DNA of 64,000 nucleotides from Rhizodiscina lignyota (taxonomy: Eukaryota; Ascomycota; Dothideomycetes; Aulographales; Rhizodiscinaceae). This document shows, in pieces, positions 56,783-64,000 of the stretch. A program made the position numbers and the translations under genes. The first letter of the stretch is position 1; each line of letters opens with the position of its first letter. The stretch is taken from assembly GCA_010015805.1 (NCBI GenBank), contig ML978121.1, positions 1,054,001 to 1,118,000 on the forward strand. The letters are read 5' to 3'. The notes below the pieces were generated by a model. The model had not been told where the DNA came from. It saw only the letters and a list, made by a program, of their open reading frames with translations, and searched no databases.

Positions 56783-58170
56783 GGTGACGTAGTCTTATCG
56801 AAAGGTAGGAAGCCAATTTCAGGAGTGTACGAAAGTACAGGACTCTTAGGTAGGATGAAAGTGCGAGTACTAGGACGAAACGCTACACGACGAACCAAGA
56901 ACAAGAGAATTCGATAAAGGAAAAGCTTGCAAGAAAGTTTTGGCAGCAGCAGCAGCGAGAAAGAGGATAGAGATGGGAAATTGTAAAAGTCGATGAGGCA
57001 GCGGCTCCACAGCTGAACATCAAGTTGCCGCTTCATGACGAAGGTGGAGCGGTTGCCCCAACCCCAAGACGGCAACGGCTAGGCTAGATGGCATGAGCAC
57101 GTTGAAAATCGGGGTCCAGTGCTTCAGCCATAAGAACCAACTCAAGGCGGGAGGGAAGTGGATGCCTCTGGCTTGGAGCCATCATTGGCGCGCTGCAGTG
57201 CAGACGGTAGCGATCCAACCCGCACCTCGATCGCCATGAGCGTGATGGAATCGCAACTGAATCGGGCGTCGATAGCTGGCAGCAGGCTTCTTTACATGCC
57301 CGCGGTTATGAGCAGAACTGCAGAATTGGCATTACTTTAGCAGAAGAGCGATTGCGCAGACCACGAGAAGAAGATCGATGAGGCTCTTCTGAAGTGGTCG
57401 AAGTGTATGACGATATGAACGGCGTGGCAAGGCCCGCGGAGGGATTTTCGATGCTGTGAAAATCAGCAACCAGGATGGCTGGTCTAGCGTTGGCCAGCCT
57501 CTGCGCCTGTCTTAGGATGGTTTGAGGCGTTTCTTCACCCAGACTCTAGTGTGCGACATGTGCGCACCCATTTGATGGAGCAAGGCCAGGACGAGGGTGA
57601 CGAGAGTGTGCGCTGGAGAGCAGGCCGAGTCTCCTCACGCACACAGGAAAGCTCCGGAATTGTAGCTCGAGCATGGCGGAGATGACTCGGCTGCGTGATT
57701 CGAGATGCGTGCAAACAGCCACACGTGAGCGGCTCTCGTGCGCTGCGGCGGGCCCTCCTGCCATCCACCCCCCAGCACCACTTGACCCGGCGATCATGAC
57801 CATGACGCTTCGTCGAACCTGAAACCCTACCAAAGCACTTCACCTTCACCAAGTCGCACGCTTCTCTGTGTGGCCGCGGCCCTATGTTACGCTTCGAGCA
57901 TATGTCTATTGCATACCACCTTCGCGCCGTTTCCTAACTCGAGATATCACCTCCCACACCGGCCCCAGGAATACGACCACCAAGCACTTCCCCGCATTCG
58001 TCGTCCCATCCTACGCCTCCACCGTCGACTACCACATCGAACGTTCGCCGCATCGCTAGCCGCTATACTTATGGACTAGACGTACTCGCAGTCACGACTG
58101 TATATACATTTGGGAAGGTTTTCTGGCTTGGTCTGCGGGGCCACGGAGTCGCGCGTCGCCCGCCGCCGCA
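56783..58170. other. 1.4-kb divergent promoter region (aquaporin / RING ligase)
   Basis: No coding ORF recognised. CT-rich, AC-rich leader-like sequence occurs at 57930-58060 upstream of the RING gene. Both promoters are presumably here. Confidence 0.45.
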
Positions 58171-60353
58171 ATGCGTCCATTTCGACTTCTGCTCACCCTG
58201 ACATGCTGCGTTCTAGCGATCACGTTCCTCCTATATGTCAGTGTAAATGAGCCTTCCGATGCTGAGAGCGACCATTCACACTCAGGGAAGAGCACTGGAC
58301 TTGGAGAGCTCTTCTCTTTCCACGGCCCGCTTTTCCCACCGTCCGCCATTATTAGCCTGACAGACGATAATTCAACATTCTTCCTAGCACGCCCTGCGGC
58401 ATTTGGGCCACTTCTCCCTTCTAGAGGCCTTAGTGGACAATTATGGATTGGGAGTGGATTCGCGGGTGATGCATATGCAAGAGACGGATGGGAGGTCTAC
58501 GCGGAAGGGGAGCTGGGCTGCAGCGACGTGCCGGGCTGGAATGAAAGGTTCGGAGGTGAACGCGGTAGAGCCCGCTTAGAAGATGAGATGAACAGGAGAT
58601 ACAGACGAAGTACAAGGTCGAAGATAAAGGAGGCGTGGCGAAGCTGGCGTACGAAAGCCGCGTCCCCCGAGGACGAGGAGGCTCGTACACCTTCGAGCAT
58701 CAAAGGCGATAAAATCATCCAGTCGTTGCAAGAAAGCGCAGAGATTGCTGGCAAGATTGTCTTACTGAGTCGAGGCGGCTGCGGCTTTCTTGAGAAAGTG
58801 GAGTGGGCCCAACGACGTGGAGGTGTCGCAGTCATTGTTGGCGACAACGTTAGGGGTGGCCCCATCATCACCATGTACGCGCGCGGCGATAATTCAAACG
58901 TGACGATTCCAGCGCTCTTCACGTCCCGTACGACCGCCCATCTCTTGTCCACGCTCGTCCCAAAGGGCAGCGCTTTCGGTCCGCTTTGGCCGGAAACAGC
59001 CGGAGAAACGGGCGCGATCAAAGGCCGCAAATCGAAGAAACTCTTTGCACATACCATTGAAGCTGTTGAGCCTAGCGAAATACCTTCGAGGCCTTCAAGG
59101 AGAGGATTCGCCAAGTCTGCGACGGCACGTCGGAGATCCAGAGCATTATACAATGCCGTTGCGGCTTGGGCCGGCATTTCGAAAACCAAAAAGTCCCAGC
59201 TTTCCCGGACTCTTTCCCCGGAAGTTCGCTCTGATGCACCAAATGGAGTCGATACCTCATTCCGCCGCTATTCTGAAGACGAAGATTGGTATACCAGGCA
59301 TAATGGGCTATGGGTCACTCTTACGCCCACAAACATGTCTTCGAACCCGTTCTTAGATACCCTGCTCGTTCTTGTCGTTAGCCCCCTTGTGACTCTTACC
59401 GTTGTATATGCACTTCTCCTCCTACGCTCTCGAATGCAACGGCGCCGTTGGCGTGCACCAAAGTCGGTTGTCGAACGGCTTCCAGTCCGAACATATCATA
59501 CACTGTCGTCATCTTCATCAACACTCGCAACTCCAATCGCATCTTCACCGACGACACCATTACTGCAGTCTGAACATAGACCGCAGCCGAGAGCACCCGC
59601 TATTTCCGAGGCGAATGATTTTGCATCATCATCTGCACCTAGAGACCATCATGGACCGATACCATCGGATCATGAAAAACGCGAGTCTGGACTTGCAGAG
59701 TGGAGGCGTCGCTATGGGGGACGTCAGCGTGAATGCGTTGTATGTCTGGAAGAGTATGTGGATGGAGTCAGTCGAGTAATGAGTCTGCCATGCGGTCACG
59801 AGTTCCATGCAGAGTGCATGTAGGTTCTGCACACATTTTTACCAGTGCAAAATGCTAATCAATCTGTAACAGTACGCCGTGGCTGACAACCCGCCGACGT
59901 ACCTGCCCGATCTGCAAAGGGGACGTTGTCCGCTCACTCGCCCGCCACAACTTAACCCGATCACGCTCCCCATCACCAGACGCAGCCCCCTCACCTCAGC
60001 ATGGGCGCCGTCGCCGGCGGCGCTCCAGTCCTACAGACCTCTTTCGACGTCACGCCGACGAAGATTCCGGTTCGGAGGGCTCCGTGTCCGACGAGGACGT
60101 GCAAGCTGAGGCGTTACTGCGCAGGAACGACTCACCATCCGCCGCAATGCCGATACCCGCTCCAGCAGATGCGGCTATGCGCGATGAGGAGGACTTGGAA
60201 CGGGGGCCGGAGAGCAGCAGTGCTCCGGAAGCGCGTCCCCAGACTACGAGATCTACGATTTGGCGCACCGTCGGGAGCTGGGGATTACCTGGTCTCGGCT
60301 CATTCGGAATGGATGGGAGGAGGGTAGAGCATGCCTCCGACAGAGATCGGTAA
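58171..60353 (+). CDS. PA-domain, transmembrane RING-H2 E3 ubiquitin ligase
   Basis: Exons 58171-59819 and 59873-60353 (53-bp intron in the RING); 709 aa. It starts with a signal/anchor segment (MRPFRLLLTLTCCVLAITFL). A protease-associated (PA) domain spans about residues 185-275: EIAGKIVLLSRGGCGFLEKV, RRGGVAVIVGDN, VTIPALFTSRTTAHLL. One membrane helix follows (LLVLVVSPLVTLTVVYALLL). The RING-H2 domain begins CVVCLEEY, continues PCGHEFHAECITPWL and ends CPIC after splicing, with a C3-H2-C3 pattern. This PA-TM-RING layout is shared with GRAIL/RNF13-type ligases in endosomal or vacuolar membranes, with the RING facing the cytosol. The C-terminus is Arg/Ser-rich and then acidic. Substrate unknown. 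Confidence 0.92.
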
Positions 60354-61235
60354 TGCGCAGCGGACGGAAGCGATGACCGCGTGCCCCAAGGAATATCAAC
60401 AGTGACCTTGGTACCGAGGCTGTTTGTGTCTCTTGCAGCTATCTCAAATGTCGCTTGGTTCTCTGATTGACTTCAATGACAGTTGCTGCCCCGAGGATCT
60501 TTTTTTTCCGAAGGGGTTAGCCGTTGATGGCATCAGACCGCAGCAGGTTGCGTTTATGTAGTGTCGACGCCCCTCATCACTAATGCATGATGTCTCATGA
60601 AATATTTATCAATTAATTGCTCTCACTACGCTACACACTAAACATCGGTGATCCCTGAGAATCTTTCCAACGTGTCATTCTCAGCCTGCAATCGCATCGT
60701 CCAATCTATGGTTTGCCTGTCGCGGTGCTTAAGCACACGCTCGAGGGGGGATGCGTTGAACGACCGTCTCGAATGACAGGCTGAAATGTCCAAGCCAGAT
60801 TACGACGGGTCGTACAGGTCAGTCATAGTATCCGGAAGTCCTGGTAATAAATGGAAAGCTCTTCTCATGCATCATGAGAAGTTGATGATTGATTTGGTTA
60901 TTCTACTGTTTTCCATGCGTACACAGGGACAGGATGTGCTTACGGTCTTGCACTGACCCTGCCACGTAGCTAAGCATTCACATCTCAGTTGCACGATGGC
61001 ATAATGAAGGAAATGAGGCTTTGAAGTTCAACTCATGGTGATTAAGTTTCTACAAGAAGATTCTCACCTCCGAAAATTGCTGCAAAACTGAGGTGTACTA
61101 TTTCTGACCCAAGGCAGACTTCACGCGGCAGGGGCGAGATCCGCCATTCTGGTAAGATTCGATGGTTTGCCTGATGATGCATCCTTCCTTATATCCTTCT
61201 TCCCCTGACTCCGCAGCAAGTATTTACAAACGCAT
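60354..61235. other. convergent intergenic region
   Basis: 882 bases between the 3' ends of the RING ligase and the dimethylglycine oxidase-like gene. Contains an eight-T tract near 60500. Nothing coding seen. Confidence 0.45.
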
Positions 61236-63812
<2,577 letters not shown>

Positions 63813-64000
63813 TCATATGCTCCAGGCTGAAGTGTAGCACGATGATATTGTATTTGAATAGGTGGTCGCCAGAATGGAGAGGGCTATACCCGTTCGAGCT
63901 CAGCGGTCCGATGCGGTCACCTGACCGGCGTCGGAGAAGCATCCCAAATCTTTATCTTTGTTCAGCGGTCCACCTTCTTTATCACATATCTTTACTAGAA

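Overview
ORGANISM. The window is nuclear DNA of a filamentous ascomycete (Pezizomycotina; a dothideomycete-like fungus is my best guess, from gene style only). Most genes have short GT-AG introns of about 45-110 bp, many with CTAAC-type branch sites. The gene families are typical of these fungi: a Git3-like GPCR, an ankyrin/CorA-like fusion, a SIN-pathway Cdc14, Ste50, Shy1, a PLAC8 protein and a Thr-rich surface protein. There is no operon logic, CRISPR array, rRNA or convincing tRNA. LAYOUT 0-22 kb: an F-box-like/TPR protein (+); a 13-exon secreted Thr-rich repeat protein (-); a DHA14-type MFS exporter (-); a divergent pair of SHY1 (-) and a NOP6-like RRM protein (+); transketolase (+, six exons); SIN-pathway Cdc14 (-); geranylgeranyl diphosphate synthase (+); then a gene-free stretch holding a nuclear copy of a mitochondrial nad4 fragment and an 88-bp tandem duplication. 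LAYOUT 22-43 kb: an eight-exon ankyrin/CorA-like protein (+) with an apparent one-base frameshift; a secreted FAD amine-oxidase-like protein (-); a tiny secreted protein (+); kinetochore DSN1/Mis13 (-); a disordered single-TM protein (+) with an unclear N-terminal model; a PLAC8 protein (+); a small frameshifted gene (-); STE50 (-); a small conserved unknown (+). LAYOUT 43-64 kb: CAND1/TIP120 (-); an acidic mitochondrial-type membrane protein (+); a Git3-like GPCR (-); aquaporin (-); a PA/TM/RING-H2 ubiquitin ligase (+); and an intronless dimethylglycine-oxidase-like FAD/GcvT protein (-) that looks bacterial in origin. HOW IT FITS TOGETHER. The genes are mostly independent housekeeping, signalling and surface functions, not a cluster. 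I see no biosynthetic gene cluster; the GGPP synthase stands alone and is probably the primary-metabolism enzyme. The most unusual items are the roughly thirty-copy HGAT-repeat surface protein with its chain of micro-exons, the NUMT, the bacterial-type dimethylglycine oxidase, the ankyrin-CorA fusion, and three places where one base in a homopolymer would restore a reading frame. Exon boundaries were placed by eye from splice signals, reading frame and family knowledge; no searches were run.
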